NCBI GenBank assembly: GCA_034667405.1
Contig: JAXDJX010000019.1
Location: 1 to 64,000, forward strand
Direction of reading: 5' to 3'
Length of the DNA stretch: 64,000 bases
From: JANXVR01 sp034667405
Lineage (GTDB): Bacteria > Actinomycetota > UBA4738 > HRBIN12
The position numbers were made by a program, and so were the translations under genes. Under the pieces are notes generated by a model that made no database searches, had not been told where the DNA came from, and saw only the letters and a list, made by a program, of their open reading frames with translations. Every line of letters begins with the position of its first letter. Positions within the stretch are counted from its first letter, which is position 1. Positions 7,594 to 16,719 of this stretch are shown here, one piece after another.

Positions 7594-10222
7594 CGCCGAT
7601 GAGGATCTGCTTCAGTCTCCCCGGGATAGCGGCGAGAGCAGCCGGCACCTGATCGGGGTGCTTCCCACCCGCGTTGGCGAGGATGTCTTTCCCGCCGGCC
7701 CCGCCGCCGACCAACGCCGCAGCATCGCGGAGCAGCTCAGGAGCCGTGACGCCCCGCTCCACAGCACCTGCGGTGCAAGCCGAAACGAGTTGCGCCTTGC
7801 CGTTCTCGCCGTTCCCGAGCACTACGGCTGCGGGCTGGGAGGCGAGTTTGTCCCGGAGCTTCTGCGCCAGATCGCGGAGACCTCCCATGTCTTCTCCGGG
7901 AACTTCAGCGACGACCAGGACGACGCCATCAACTGTGTCCGCCGTCTCCGCGAGGGAGGAGAGCAGCGTGTCGCGATCGCCGGCGCGGAGCGCGCCGAGT
8001 TCGTTCTTGAGGCGTTTGTTCTCCTCGAGCACCCGTCGCGCGTGGTCGAGGGCGCTGCGCGGGTCCTTCGACCCCAACGCCTTCACCAGCCCGTCAAGTA
8101 GCGCCCGCTCGGCGTTGATCTCCCGCAGCGCGTCGGGACCGACCAAGGCCTCCACTCGTCGCATACCGGCACCGATCGATCCCTCGTGAAGGATCTTCAC
8201 GATAGCGATGTTCCCGGTCCGTTGGACGTGCGTGCCACCGCAGAGTTCGCGCGAATAGTCGCCGACCTCCACGACGCGAACCACATCTCCGTACTTCTCA
8301 CCGAAGAGTGCGGTGGCTCCAAGCGCTTTGGCTTCGGCCATCGACGTCTCGAAGATGGTGATCGCATCATCGCTGGCCAGACGCCGGTTGGCCTCGAGTT
8401 CCACCTCGTCGAGGACATCTTGGGGGACGGCGCTCGGATGCGGGAAATCGAACCGGAGCCGCCCCGGCGCGACCAACGAGCCCGCTTGGCGGGCGTGTTC
8501 GCCGAGCAGGTGCTTCATGGTCCAGTGGACGATATGCGTGCTGGTGTGGGCACGCGCGGTGGCCTCGCGCCGCGAGACGTCGACCTCGGCGTGCGCCTCC
8601 TGGTCGGCCCGAACCTCTCCGGCCTCCACCGTGCCCAGGTGCATGATCGAGTGGTCACCGATCCTCTGCGTGTCGGTGACCTGGATCACGCCCGTTGTGG
8701 TTCGGATCCGGCCGTGGTCCCCCACCTGGCCGCCGCCTTCCGGATAGAACGGCGTGACGTCCAAGAAGAGCCGCACCGCCTGGCCCTCCTCTACCGCGGA
8801 TAGCTCACGGAAATCGGGATCCAGCAAGGCACCGATCTTGCTCTCGGCCTCCAGTTGGCCGTATCCCACGAACTCCGCCGCAGGCGCGGCGCCGGCATCC
8901 AACCCGATGGGGACCTTCTTCGCACTGCCGCGGGCCCGTTCGCGCTGTTCGTGCATGAGCGCCGTGAATCGGTCCATATCGACGGTCCGACCGGCCTCCG
9001 CGACGAGTTCCTCCGTGAGCTGGGGCGGGAAGCCGAACGTGTCGAACAGTTTGAACGTTTCCTCGCCCGGGAACGTCCCTCCCGCAGGGGTGGTTCCGAG
9101 TGCGCGTTCGAAGAGCTGCATCCCTTGGCGCAGCGTCCCGCCGAACCGTTCCTCCTCTCCCCCGACCACCTGGAGGATGAACGCGCGGTTCTCGACCAGC
9201 TCCGGGTAGGCGTGCCCCATGAGTTCGACCGTTCGGTCGACGAGTGGTTCCATCACGGGCTTGTCGATGCCGAGCCGACGGGCGTGTGTTACGACCCGAC
9301 GGAGCATCCGGCGGAGGATGTAGCCGCGCCCTTCGTTCGATGGCTGAACGCCGTCCGCGATGAGGAACGACACGGAACGCCCGTGCTCGGCGATCACCTT
9401 GAGGGACACATCGTCGCGTGCGTCGGCGCCATGACGGCGACCCGACAAGTTTTCGACGACCTCGAAAAGTGGGCGGAAGATGTCGGTCTCGAAATAGTTG
9501 TCCTTGCCTTGCAGCACCGTCGCGACCCGCTCGAGGCTCGAACCGGTGTCGATGTTCTTCGCGGGAAGCTCTCGGATCACTTCCTCGTCGGCGTCGACCT
9601 CGTCTTGCATGAACACCAGGTTCCAGATCTCCATGAACCGTTCTTCGTCCACATCGGGGCCGCCCTCGGGCCCGTACCTCGCACCTCGATCCACGAAGAT
9701 CTCCGAACATGGTCCGGCCGGACCGGCCGCGTGTGTCGACCAGAAATTCGCAGGCTCGCCGTGCTCGTCGAACTTCCCACGCCGGACGATCCGCTCCGTC
9801 GGCAGCCCCAACGCCCGCCACGCTTCGGTGGCCTCCTCATCGGTCTCGAACACGGTGACCCACAGACGGCCCGGGTCGATGCCATACCCATCGGTGACGA
9901 GTTCGTGCGCCCACCCGATGGCCTCTGCCTTGAAGTAGTCGCCGAAGGAGAAGTTCCCGAGCATCTCGAACATCGTCAGGTGGCGTGCCGTGTGACCGAC
10001 GTTCTCGATGTCGTTGGCGCGGAAGCACTTCTGACAGGAGGTCGCGCGTACGAACGGGGCCGGCGCCTGGCCCAGGAAGTACGGGATGAACTGGTTCATG
10101 CCAGCGTTCGCGAGCAGGAGACCCGTCTCCGGTGGCGGGATCAGCGACGAACTCGGCACACGCTTGTGGCCACGCTCTTCGAAGAACGAAAGGAACGTCT
10201 CGCGGATCTGGTCACCGTTCAC
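7586..10222 (-). CDS. alaS: Alanine-tRNA ligase AlaS
   Basis: 878 residues, full length. The class II catalytic domain is followed by the editing domain, whose zinc site is HTSTH plus CGGTH, and by a C-terminal DHHA1 domain ending in VGGGAGGKDILANAGGKHPDQ. It charges tRNA-Ala and clears mischarged Ser and Gly. The start is GTG without a recognisable SD. A TAAACT box lies 7 nt upstream, so the transcript may be leaderless. The GTG gives the expected family start, NGDQIRETFLSFFEERGH. Confidence 0.97.
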   Translation of the reverse strand: MNGDQIRETFLSFFEERGHKRVPSSSLIPPPETGLLLANAGMNQFIPYFLGQAPAPFVRATSCQKCFRANDIENVGHTARHLTMFEMLGNFSFGDYFKAEAIGWAHELVTDGYGIDPGRLWVTVFETDEEATEAWRALGLPTERIVRRGKFDEHGEPANFWSTHAAGPAGPCSEIFVDRGARYGPEGGPDVDEERFMEIWNLVFMQDEVDADEEVIRELPAKNIDTGSSLERVATVLQGKDNYFETDIFRPLFEVVENLSGRRHGADARDDVSLKVIAEHGRSVSFLIADGVQPSNEGRGYILRRMLRRVVTHARRLGIDKPVMEPLVDRTVELMGHAYPELVENRAFILQVVGGEEERFGGTLRQGMQLFERALGTTPAGGTFPGEETFKLFDTFGFPPQLTEELVAEAGRTVDMDRFTALMHEQRERARGSAKKVPIGLDAGAAPAAEFVGYGQLEAESKIGALLDPDFRELSAVEEGQAVRLFLDVTPFYPEGGGQVGDHGRIRTTTGVIQVTDTQRIGDHSIMHLGTVEAGEVRADQEAHAEVDVSRREATARAHTSTHIVHWTMKHLLGEHARQAGSLVAPGRLRFDFPHPSAVPQDVLDEVELEANRRLASDDAITIFETSMAEAKALGATALFGEKYGDVVRVVEVGDYSRELCGGTHVQRTGNIAIVKILHEGSIGAGMRRVEALVGPDALREINAERALLDGLVKALGSKDPRSALDHARRVLEENKRLKNELGALRAGDRDTLLSSLAETADTVDGVVLVVAEVPGEDMGGLRDLAQKLRDKLASQPAAVVLGNGENGKAQLVSACTAGAVERGVTAPELLRDAAALVGGGAGGKDILANAGGKHPDQVPAALAAIPGRLKQILIGGA

Positions 10223-10229
10223 GCGGGTG

Positions 10230-10235
10230 AGTTTA
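10230..10235 (-). promoter_or_regulatory. Candidate -10 box for a leaderless alaS transcript
   Basis: TAAACT on the minus strand, followed after 7 nt by the alaS GTG. This places the expected transcription start at or next to the first codon, and no SD is present. The -35 match is poor (CTGAGG at a 17-bp spacer). Leaderless messages are common in Actinobacteria. If real, this separates alaS transcription from the upstream small-protein genes. Confidence 0.35.
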
Positions 10236-10254
10236 GCGTTCGCTCCGGGCGCCC

Positions 10255-10527
10255 TCAGGCGGCCGGGTCGTCCGAGGCGGGGGTGTTCGCGGGTGTGTGC
10301 CCGTTCAACTCGGCGCGGAGTTCCCGTTCGCGGGCATCCATGGCCTGCTTGCCTTCTTGGAGGGACTCCGAGACCAGGCGCGAGAGATCCAGGAGCCCAC
10401 TCTTCGCCTCGCGGGCCAGGGTCTGTGGCGCAACACGGCGGGCCTGCTTCTTGGTCCAGCGAGACGCGATGACGGCGCCGGTGGCCCCGGCGCCAAGACC
10501 CAGCGCGACCCAGAACCCACGTCGCAC
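10255..10527 (-). CDS. Small membrane-anchored protein of unknown function
   Basis: 90 residues. One N-terminal hydrophobic helix (about 5-21, Gly/Ala-rich) is followed by a basic patch (RWTKKQARR), an amphipathic helical region and a Pro/Ala/Asp-rich tail. It sits 1 nt downstream of the DUF948 gene and just upstream of alaS. A small membrane protein in this position is usual in actinobacterial genomes, which suggests joint function with the DUF948 protein at the membrane. No catalytic motif is visible. Confidence 0.8.
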   Translation of the reverse strand: MRRGFWVALGLGAGATGAVIASRWTKKQARRVAPQTLAREAKSGLLDLSRLVSESLQEGKQAMDARERELRAELNGHTPANTPASDDPAA

Positions 10528-10528
10528 C

Positions 10529-10900
10529 CTAGGACTTCCCTTTGCCGGTCACCTTCGACATCACGCCTTTGACCCCCGCACCCAGCGAGATGATCTTCAC
10601 CAGGGGGCTCGCCGCAGCTTGCTCCACCAGCCCGGAGAGCTTCTCGACCCGCTCGACCACGCTCCCTGCGGACTTCAGCATCCCGTCCACACGGTCCAGT
10701 TCGCGGTTCGTCTTCTCGACGGAGGTGCGGACCTCCCGAAGGAGCGGCACCGTTTCCTTGCGCATCTCGTCGATCGTCATCTTGGTGCTCTCGAGTACTC
10801 GGGAGGTGTTGAACAGGACGTAGCAGAGGAACACGACCAACAACCCCCAGAAGGCGGCCAGGACGATCAAGGCGGTGTCGCCGGCTGTCAGTGCAAGCAT
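10529..10900 (-). CDS. DUF948 family membrane protein
   Basis: 123 residues. An N-terminal transmembrane helix (about 8-30) is followed by a long amphipathic, probably coiled-coil region with regular heptad-like spacing (TSVEKTNRELDRVDGML), then a short Gly/Lys-rich end. This arrangement is typical of DUF948. The start at 10900 is chosen because GGAGGGAACG directly precedes the ATG; the longer open frame upstream is Arg/Pro-rich and lacks an SD. Function is unknown. It lies between rarA and the small membrane protein. Confidence 0.85.
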   Translation of the reverse strand: MLALTAGDTALIVLAAFWGLLVVFLCYVLFNTSRVLESTKMTIDEMRKETVPLLREVRTSVEKTNRELDRVDGMLKSAGSVVERVEKLSGLVEQAAASPLVKIISLGAGVKGVMSKVTGKGKS

Positions 10901-10970
10901 CGTTCCCTCCGTGTTCGTGAACCCTCGTGAGGCTGGTCGTGAGCCTGCGTAGCCTACCCGACCCGGGGGT

Positions 10971-12236
10971 CTACTCGGGAGGCTCGGGGTCCGAACCCCC
11001 CGCCGGCTCGACGCGGCCCTCCTCGCCCTGATGCGAGGGCTCGTAGTACGGGGTTCCCTGGTAGCGAACGGGCCGATACGCCTGGTCAACGGTGTGCCCG
11101 GGATAGTCGTGCGGGTACTTGTACCCTTCGCCGTGGCCAAGTTTGCGTGCCCCCGGATAGCTGGTGTCGCGCAGGTGCGTGGGCACCGGGTCGGCGCTGA
11201 TCGCGTCCTCCATGGCGCGGTTCAACGCGGTGTAGACGCTGTTGGATTTCGGGGCGAGGGCCAGATAGATCGCCGCCTCGGCCAGGTTCAGGCGCGCTTC
11301 TGGAAGTCCGACATGTTCGACCGCCTGAGCGGCGGCAACCGCGATCTGGAGGGCTCGTGGGTCGGCGAGGCCGATGTCCTCGCTCGCGTGCACGATCATG
11401 CGACGAGCGATGAACCTGGCGTCCTCCCCCGCCTCCAGCATCCGAGCGAGCCAGAAGAGGGTCGCGTCGGGATCCGATCCCCGGATCGACTTGATGAACG
11501 CGCTGATGACGTCGTAATGCGCGTCCCCTTGGCGGTCATACACCACGGCCTTCCGTTGGACCGCGTCGGCCGCCAGTTCGCGCGTGATGGTGGTCACGCC
11601 GGCACTCTCTGCGGCCAGGGCGGCTGCGTCGAGCCCGGTCAGCGCCATGCGCGCGTCGCCCCCCGAGATCTCCGAAAGGTGGTCCAGGGCCTCGTCCTCG
11701 ATGGAGAGACCCAGCGAACCCACGCCGCGATCGGTGTCCGCGAGCGCCCGCTTGAGCAGGTCGACCACCTCTGTCTTCGCGAGGGGCTCGAGCCGGAGCA
11801 GGAGACACCGGGAGAGCAACGGACCGTTGAGCGAGAAGTACGGATTCTCGGTGGTGGCCCCGATCAGCGTGACGGTACCGGCCTCGACTGCCGGAAGGAG
11901 GACGTCTTGCTGCGCCTTCGACCACCGGTGAACCTCGTCGACGAAGAGCACCGTTCTGAACATTCCGCCGCTTGCGCCATCCATCACCTTCCGAGCGTCG
12001 GCCACCCCGGAATTCACCGCGGACAGCTGCATGAGCTGCGCGGATACCGCGTCCGCAAGGAGCCGGGCCAACGTGGTCTTTCCAGTCCCGGCCGGTCCCC
12101 ACAGGATGATCGAAGGGAGGTGTCCTTTCTGGATGAGCTTGGAGAGCACCTTGCCCTCTCCCACCAGATGGCTCTGCCCAACGAACTCATCGAAGGTCCG
12201 CGGGCGCATCCGTGCGGCCAGAGGCTCCTCGGGCAT
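10971..12236 (-). CDS. rarA: Replication-associated recombination ATPase RarA (MgsA)
   Basis: 421 residues, AAA+ clamp-loader-like ATPase acting at stalled forks. The RuvB-like start FDEFVGQSHLVGEG is followed by Walker A GPAGTGKTT, the DEVHRW Walker B/sensor region, ATTENPYFSLNGPLLSRC, the arginine-finger area and the C-terminal MgsA tetramerisation region (YPGARKLGHGEGYKYPHDYPGH). A short Gly/Glu/Pro tail ends the protein. It is separated by 2 nt from the PPOX-like gene upstream. Confidence 0.95.
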   Translation of the reverse strand: MPEEPLAARMRPRTFDEFVGQSHLVGEGKVLSKLIQKGHLPSIILWGPAGTGKTTLARLLADAVSAQLMQLSAVNSGVADARKVMDGASGGMFRTVLFVDEVHRWSKAQQDVLLPAVEAGTVTLIGATTENPYFSLNGPLLSRCLLLRLEPLAKTEVVDLLKRALADTDRGVGSLGLSIEDEALDHLSEISGGDARMALTGLDAAALAAESAGVTTITRELAADAVQRKAVVYDRQGDAHYDVISAFIKSIRGSDPDATLFWLARMLEAGEDARFIARRMIVHASEDIGLADPRALQIAVAAAQAVEHVGLPEARLNLAEAAIYLALAPKSNSVYTALNRAMEDAISADPVPTHLRDTSYPGARKLGHGEGYKYPHDYPGHTVDQAYRPVRYQGTPYYEPSHQGEEGRVEPAGGSDPEPPE

Positions 12237-12238
12237 CG

Positions 12239-12625
12239 CTACCCCAACACGACGATCCGCTCGGGCTTGATCCGGACGATCACCCGGACATCACCGGGAA
12301 GGTGCGGGGCATCCGTGCCTTCGTAGGCCTGCCACAGTTCGTCGTCGTGGGCATCGGCTCCGTCGTGAGACTCCCCAACAACCACGCCTCGCATCGCGAC
12401 GGCCAGTGAGGGTGTAGTTCCGGCATCCACCGAGAGCGCCACCCGGGGATCGCGTCGCATGTTCGCGAGCTTCGCCGTCCCTTCGGAGGTGTTGATCCAG
12501 ATCTCCTCATCGTGGACGCTGAGCCACAGTGGGGCGACATGCGGAGAGCCATCGGCTCGAAGGGTGGCGAGATGGCCGACGTTCGGTGCGCCGCAGAGCT
12601 GTTCGACCGTGTCCCAACCCGTCAT
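12239..12625 (-). CDS. PPOX-class FMN/F420-dependent enzyme (second of a tandem pair)
   Basis: 128 residues, split beta-barrel of the pyridoxamine 5'-phosphate oxidase superfamily. The VGHLATLRADGSPHVAPLWL start, then IWINTSEGTAKLANMRRDPRVALSV, matches the actinobacterial flavin/deazaflavin oxidoreductase group that uses F420 or FMN. The substrate is not predictable. The start overlaps the preceding gene by ATGA, so the two are translated together. The two proteins share the same domain but are well diverged. Confidence 0.85.
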   Translation of the reverse strand: MTGWDTVEQLCGAPNVGHLATLRADGSPHVAPLWLSVHDEEIWINTSEGTAKLANMRRDPRVALSVDAGTTPSLAVAMRGVVVGESHDGADAHDDELWQAYEGTDAPHLPGDVRVIVRIKPERIVVLG

Positions 12626-13017
12626 GGGTAACGGATGATGCGCTCGGGACGGATCCTGTAGAGGACGCGGACCTCGTTGGGCCTGAACGCCCAGGGCTCG
12701 TCGTGGTACTTGCGGCTGAGCATGTCCATATTCTGGTCCGCCTCGGGCCCGGTCACACGATCGCGCACCACGCCGCGCACGGCGACGAACCGGTATGGAT
12801 CGTTCTGGTCGTGCACGCTCACGCTCACCCGCGGGTCGCGTTGGACCTCGCGATCCTTCACGCGCCCGGCAGCCGTGTTGACGAGGACGTCGGTGTCGTC
12901 GGCGTGAACCCACACAACCGTCACGTGCGGGTAACCGTCCTCTCCGTTGACCCCGAAGTGCGCCCAGTTCATCCCTTGCAACAGTGTGAGATCGGGCGCG
13001 GTCAACTGGTCGGCCAC
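12622..13017 (-). CDS. PPOX-class probable F420-dependent oxidoreductase (first of a tandem pair)
   Basis: 131 residues from a GTG start preceded by GAGGGA 8 nt upstream. The protein has WAHFGVNGEDGYPHVTVVWV, VLVNTAAGRVKDREVQRDPRVSVSV and NDPYRFVAVRGVV, the pattern of the FDOR-B / F420-dependent PPOX group. It starts just after the aspS stop (TGAC-GTG) and overlaps the next PPOX gene by 4 nt. It may form a homodimer, or a heterodimer with its neighbour (inference). Longer open sequence upstream of the GTG is inside aspS and rejected. Confidence 0.85.
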   Translation of the reverse strand: MADQLTAPDLTLLQGMNWAHFGVNGEDGYPHVTVVWVHADDTDVLVNTAAGRVKDREVQRDPRVSVSVHDQNDPYRFVAVRGVVRDRVTGPEADQNMDMLSRKYHDEPWAFRPNEVRVLYRIRPERIIRYP

Positions 13018-13018
13018 G

Positions 13019-14785
13019 TCAGCTTTCCCTCGGTTCGTCGAGGTGGATGCCCAGTTCGCGAAGCTGCTTGTCGGAAACGGTGGCAGGCGCACCCGTGAGG
13101 GGATCGGCCCCCGACTGGGTCTTCGGGAACGCGATGACCTCGGTGATGGCCTCCTGATCGGCCAGCAGCATGACCACGCGGTCCCATCCGAAGGCCACGC
13201 CGCCGTGGGGCGGAGCTCCGTAGCGCAGCGCCTCCAGGAGGTGGCCGAACTTCCCATCGATCTCCGCCTGCTCCAGTCCGAGGATCTCGCAGACCCTGCG
13301 CTGGACCTCGGCCTGGTGGATGCGGATGCTGCCTCCGCCCAATTCGAATCCGTTGAGCACCAGGTCGTAGCCGCGGGCGATCGCCGTCGCCGGATCGAGG
13401 TTGTCGGGATGCTTCGGCGCGGTGAACAGATGGTGCACGCTGGTCCAACGGGATTCTTCTTCGCTCCATTCGAAGAGCGGTGGGTCGGTCTGCCAACAGA
13501 ACGCCCAGGCGCCGTCGGGGATCAGGTTCAAGCGCACGGCTAGCGAACGGCGAAGGCCGTCGAGCGCCACCGCCACACGGTCCGCCTTATCGGCGACGAT
13601 GAGGATGAGGTCTCCGGTGTCTGCCTTCGTCTGCACCTTCACGGCGTCGAGTTCATCCGGCGTCAGGAACTTGGCCACCGGCGAGCGGAGTTCATGCTCT
13701 TCGACCACCATCCAGACGAGGCCGGCGGCACCGCGGCCCTTCGTGTCCTGCACCAGCGCGTCTAGCTCCTTGCGGGAGAGATCGCCGCCGCCCGGCGCAC
13801 AGATCCCCTCGATCCGCCCACCTGAGGAGAGCACGCCGGCGAACGCGTTGAAACCTGTGGTCGCGAACACACTTGCCAGGTCGACGAGCTCCATACCGTA
13901 ACGAAGGTCCGGCTTGTCGGAACCGAAGCGCTCGATCATGTCGGCGTAGCTCATACGCGGGAAGGGAGCGGACACATCGACGCCGCGAAGCTCCTTGAGG
14001 AGCCGAACCATGAGCGGTTCGATCAGCTCGACGATGTCCTCCTCGTCGATGAAAGACATCTCGATATCCAACTGGGTGAATTCGAACTGTCGGTCCGCGC
14101 GCCCATCCTCGTCCCGGAAGCAGCGGACGATCTGGTAGTACCGATCTTGGCCGGCGATCATGAGGAGCTGCTTGAGCTGCTGCGGAGATTGCGGGAGCGC
14201 GTAGAACGACCCCTTCGACAAGCGGGAAGGCACCAGGAAGTCGCGCGCGCCCTCGGGGGTGGAGCGCGTGAGGATCGGCGTTTCCACCTCGACGAAGCCA
14301 CGTGCATTGAGGTGGTCCCGGGTGATCCGGCTGACGTCGTGACGCAACAGCATCCGCCTGGTCATCTCTGGCCGGCGGAGGTCCAGGTACCGGTACTTCA
14401 GGCGGAGCAGTTCGTTCGCCTCGGTGAAGTCCTCGATCTGGAACGGGGGGGTGTCGGCTTCCGCCAGGATCTCGAGCCCCGCGGCGGCAACCTCAATGTC
14501 GCCGGTAGGAAGTGCAGGGTTGACCATGCCCTCGGGACGGCCGCGAACGGCACCGGTCACGCGGATCACGTCTTCGGAGCCCAGACGCTGTGCGGCGGCG
14601 TGCGCTTCGGGAGCCTCGGTTGGGTGGAACACAACCTGCACCACGCCTTCGCGGTCGCGGAGATCGATGAACGTGACCCCGCCATGGTCGCGCCGATGTG
14701 CCACCCAGCCGCAGAGCGCCACATCCTGACCGGCGTCGCTCCCACGAAGGGCACCGCACGCATGGGTTCGCATGGAGGTTCGCAT
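13019..14785 (-). CDS. aspS: Aspartate-tRNA ligase AspS
   Basis: 588 residues, bacterial-type. The OB-fold anticodon-binding domain (LCGWVAHRRDHGGVTFIDLRDR) is followed by the class II core with motif 2 (IVRCFRDEDGRADRQFEFTQLD), the bacterial GAD insertion and motif 3 (YGAPPHGGVAFGWDR). It attaches Asp to tRNA-Asp; whether it also charges tRNA-Asn cannot be decided here. A second ATG four codons in (14773) is an equally possible start. The gene begins 1 nt after the hisS stop. Confidence 0.96.
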   Translation of the reverse strand: MRTSMRTHACGALRGSDAGQDVALCGWVAHRRDHGGVTFIDLRDREGVVQVVFHPTEAPEAHAAAQRLGSEDVIRVTGAVRGRPEGMVNPALPTGDIEVAAAGLEILAEADTPPFQIEDFTEANELLRLKYRYLDLRRPEMTRRMLLRHDVSRITRDHLNARGFVEVETPILTRSTPEGARDFLVPSRLSKGSFYALPQSPQQLKQLLMIAGQDRYYQIVRCFRDEDGRADRQFEFTQLDIEMSFIDEEDIVELIEPLMVRLLKELRGVDVSAPFPRMSYADMIERFGSDKPDLRYGMELVDLASVFATTGFNAFAGVLSSGGRIEGICAPGGGDLSRKELDALVQDTKGRGAAGLVWMVVEEHELRSPVAKFLTPDELDAVKVQTKADTGDLILIVADKADRVAVALDGLRRSLAVRLNLIPDGAWAFCWQTDPPLFEWSEEESRWTSVHHLFTAPKHPDNLDPATAIARGYDLVLNGFELGGGSIRIHQAEVQRRVCEILGLEQAEIDGKFGHLLEALRYGAPPHGGVAFGWDRVVMLLADQEAITEVIAFPKTQSGADPLTGAPATVSDKQLRELGIHLDEPRES

Positions 14786-14786
14786 G

Positions 14787-16058
14787 TCAGCTGGTCCAGT
14801 CGTCGAGGCGGGTCAGCCACCCTACGGCATCGCTCGCAGGCACGGTCTTCTGGATCCCGTCGGCGAGCCGCTTGAGGGTGATCACGCCCTCCGCCAGCTC
14901 GCGCTCCCCCACGATCGCGACGAACGACGCCTGGGCACGATCGGCCATCTTCATCTGCGCCTTCATGGGTCGATCCTCGAACGCGGTCGACGCCGCGAGA
15001 CCGGCATCTCTGAGCTCATCAACGAACGCGGCGGCGGAGGCACGTGCTGCCTCCCCGACCGCCACCACGAAGCAGCGGAGACCTCTCGGCTCCGGCAGCG
15101 GGACACTCTCACCCTCCATCGCCAACAGGACGCGATCCAGACCCATCGCGAATCCGACACCGGGGGTCGGCGGTCCGCCGAGGACCTCGGCCAAGCCGTC
15201 ATATCGCCCGCCCCCGCAGACCGTGGCCTGCGCCGCAGAGAGCGCTCCCGACACGAACTCGAACACCGTCCGCGTGTAGTAATCCAGCCCGCGGACCAAG
15301 CGAGGGTCGTGCTCGTAGGGCATCCCCGCCCGATCGAGCCCCGCCAGGAGGGAAGCGAGATGCTCCCTGCAAGGCTCGCAGAGGTGATCGCTGATGACGG
15401 GCGCATCCAACACGAAGGACTTCTTCCCGTCGACCTTGCAGTCCAAGATCCGAAGAGGGTTGGACTGCAATCGTTGTTGGCAATCCTCGCAGAGCTGCTC
15501 TCGGTGAGGTTCCAGATGGCCGATGAGGAGCTTCCGATAGGCAGGCCGGCACACCTGGTCGCCGATCGAGTTGACGAAGAGGGTTGTCTTCGTGAGACCT
15601 CGTTCGCGCAAGTAGCGATCGGTGAGCGCGATGACCTCGACATCGGCATCCGCTCCGTCGACGCCGATGATCTCCACACCGAACTGACGGAGCTCACGGA
15701 GACGGCCCGCCTGGGGTCGTCCGTGACGGAACTGCGATCCCACGTAGTAGGCCATGAACGGGAGCGGAAGATCATGTGCGTTGCTGAGGTAGGCCCGCAC
15801 GACCGAGGCGGTGGTTTCGGGCCGCAGCGTGATCGACCGGCCGCCTTTGTCCAGGAACGTGTACATCTCCTTCGACACCACGTCCGAGGTGCTGCCGGCA
15901 GCCCTCGCGAACAGCTCCGTGTGCTCGAACATCGGGGTTTCCACGTAGCGGAATCCGAAGAGCCGAGCGGACCGGTGCGCGGCCTCATAGAGCGCCAACA
16001 TCGCCTCTGATCGCGGCGGCAGCAGATCCTGGGTTCCCCGGGGGGAGACCAGGTCCAT
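14787..16058 (-). CDS. hisS: Histidine-tRNA ligase HisS
   Basis: 423 residues, the normal length for bacterial HisRS. Visible are motif 1 near FRYVETPMFEHTELF, the TLRPETTASVVRAY motif 2 region, the histidine-specific LVRGLDYYTRTVFEF, and a C-terminal anticodon-binding domain. A CxxC-type cysteine pair in the insertion (CEDCQQ, CEPCREH) is compatible with a small zinc-like site seen in some members. It is close to the hydrolase gene upstream and aspS downstream. Confidence 0.96.
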   Translation of the reverse strand: MDLVSPRGTQDLLPPRSEAMLALYEAAHRSARLFGFRYVETPMFEHTELFARAAGSTSDVVSKEMYTFLDKGGRSITLRPETTASVVRAYLSNAHDLPLPFMAYYVGSQFRHGRPQAGRLRELRQFGVEIIGVDGADADVEVIALTDRYLRERGLTKTTLFVNSIGDQVCRPAYRKLLIGHLEPHREQLCEDCQQRLQSNPLRILDCKVDGKKSFVLDAPVISDHLCEPCREHLASLLAGLDRAGMPYEHDPRLVRGLDYYTRTVFEFVSGALSAAQATVCGGGRYDGLAEVLGGPPTPGVGFAMGLDRVLLAMEGESVPLPEPRGLRCFVVAVGEAARASAAAFVDELRDAGLAASTAFEDRPMKAQMKMADRAQASFVAIVGERELAEGVITLKRLADGIQKTVPASDAVGWLTRLDDWTS

Positions 16059-16059
16059 C

Positions 16060-16683
16060 TCAGACCACCAGACCCTGCAGGAACGGGTTCTCGGCGCGCT
16101 CGCGCCCCACCGAGGTGGCGGGACCGTGACCCGGGTAGACGGGCAGATCGTCGCGCAAAGTCACGAACCAGCCCAGGCTGGCGCGCATCGCCTCCGCGTC
16201 GCCGTTGGCGAAGTCCGTTCGTCCGACAGAGCCCGCGAACACCAGGTCGCCGGCGAACAGCTGCGCGTCGGTGAGGAAGGCGCAGTGGCCCGGCGTGTGG
16301 CCCGGCGTGTGGACCGTCTCCAACGAGAACCCGTCGAAATCCAATACCTGGCCGTGTGTCAGCGTTCGGAGATCGGCCACGGGCTCGAGCGGGTTCCCGA
16401 AGCCCGGGTTCCACGCGTCGATGTCGGTGAAGGCGATGGCATCGTCGGTGTGGATGTAGACCGGGACGTCGTCGCCGGCCAGGATCCCCGCCTCTCGCGC
16501 GTGGTCGACGTGCGCATGGGTCAAGACGATGGCCGCGAGCTGCTTCCCGTGGTTCTCGAGCCGCCCAAAGACCTCCGCCGCGCCGAAGCCCAGGTCGACG
16601 ATGACTACCTGGTTACTCTCGGCTGTGGAGAGCACCCAGTAGTTCGTGCCCCAGGGGTTCTGATCGAAGACATCGATGTCCAT
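16060..16683 (-). CDS. Metallo-beta-lactamase-fold hydrolase (glyoxalase II-like)
   Basis: 207 residues. The di-zinc HAHVDH motif, a later HTPGHTPGH, an Asp ligand in FAGDLVF, and a final His in YPGHGPATSVGRE make the metal site complete. N-terminal NYWVLST and VDLGFGA strands are usual for the family. The hisS neighbour is likewise paired with an MBL hydrolase in Mycobacterium. The substrate may be a hydroxyacyl thioester, but this cannot be determined. It ends 1 nt from hisS. Confidence 0.9.
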   Translation of the reverse strand: MDIDVFDQNPWGTNYWVLSTAESNQVVIVDLGFGAAEVFGRLENHGKQLAAIVLTHAHVDHAREAGILAGDDVPVYIHTDDAIAFTDIDAWNPGFGNPLEPVADLRTLTHGQVLDFDGFSLETVHTPGHTPGHCAFLTDAQLFAGDLVFAGSVGRTDFANGDAEAMRASLGWFVTLRDDLPVYPGHGPATSVGRERAENPFLQGLVV

Positions 16684-16719
16684 GGAGCGCCATCTTACCG
16701 GCGGTGCTCGGGTGCCTTC

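Noticed and set aside
8855..10930. Plus-strand open frame of 691 codons opposite alaS
   Set aside because: Antisense shadow of alaS and the two small genes; no SD and no recognisable domain.
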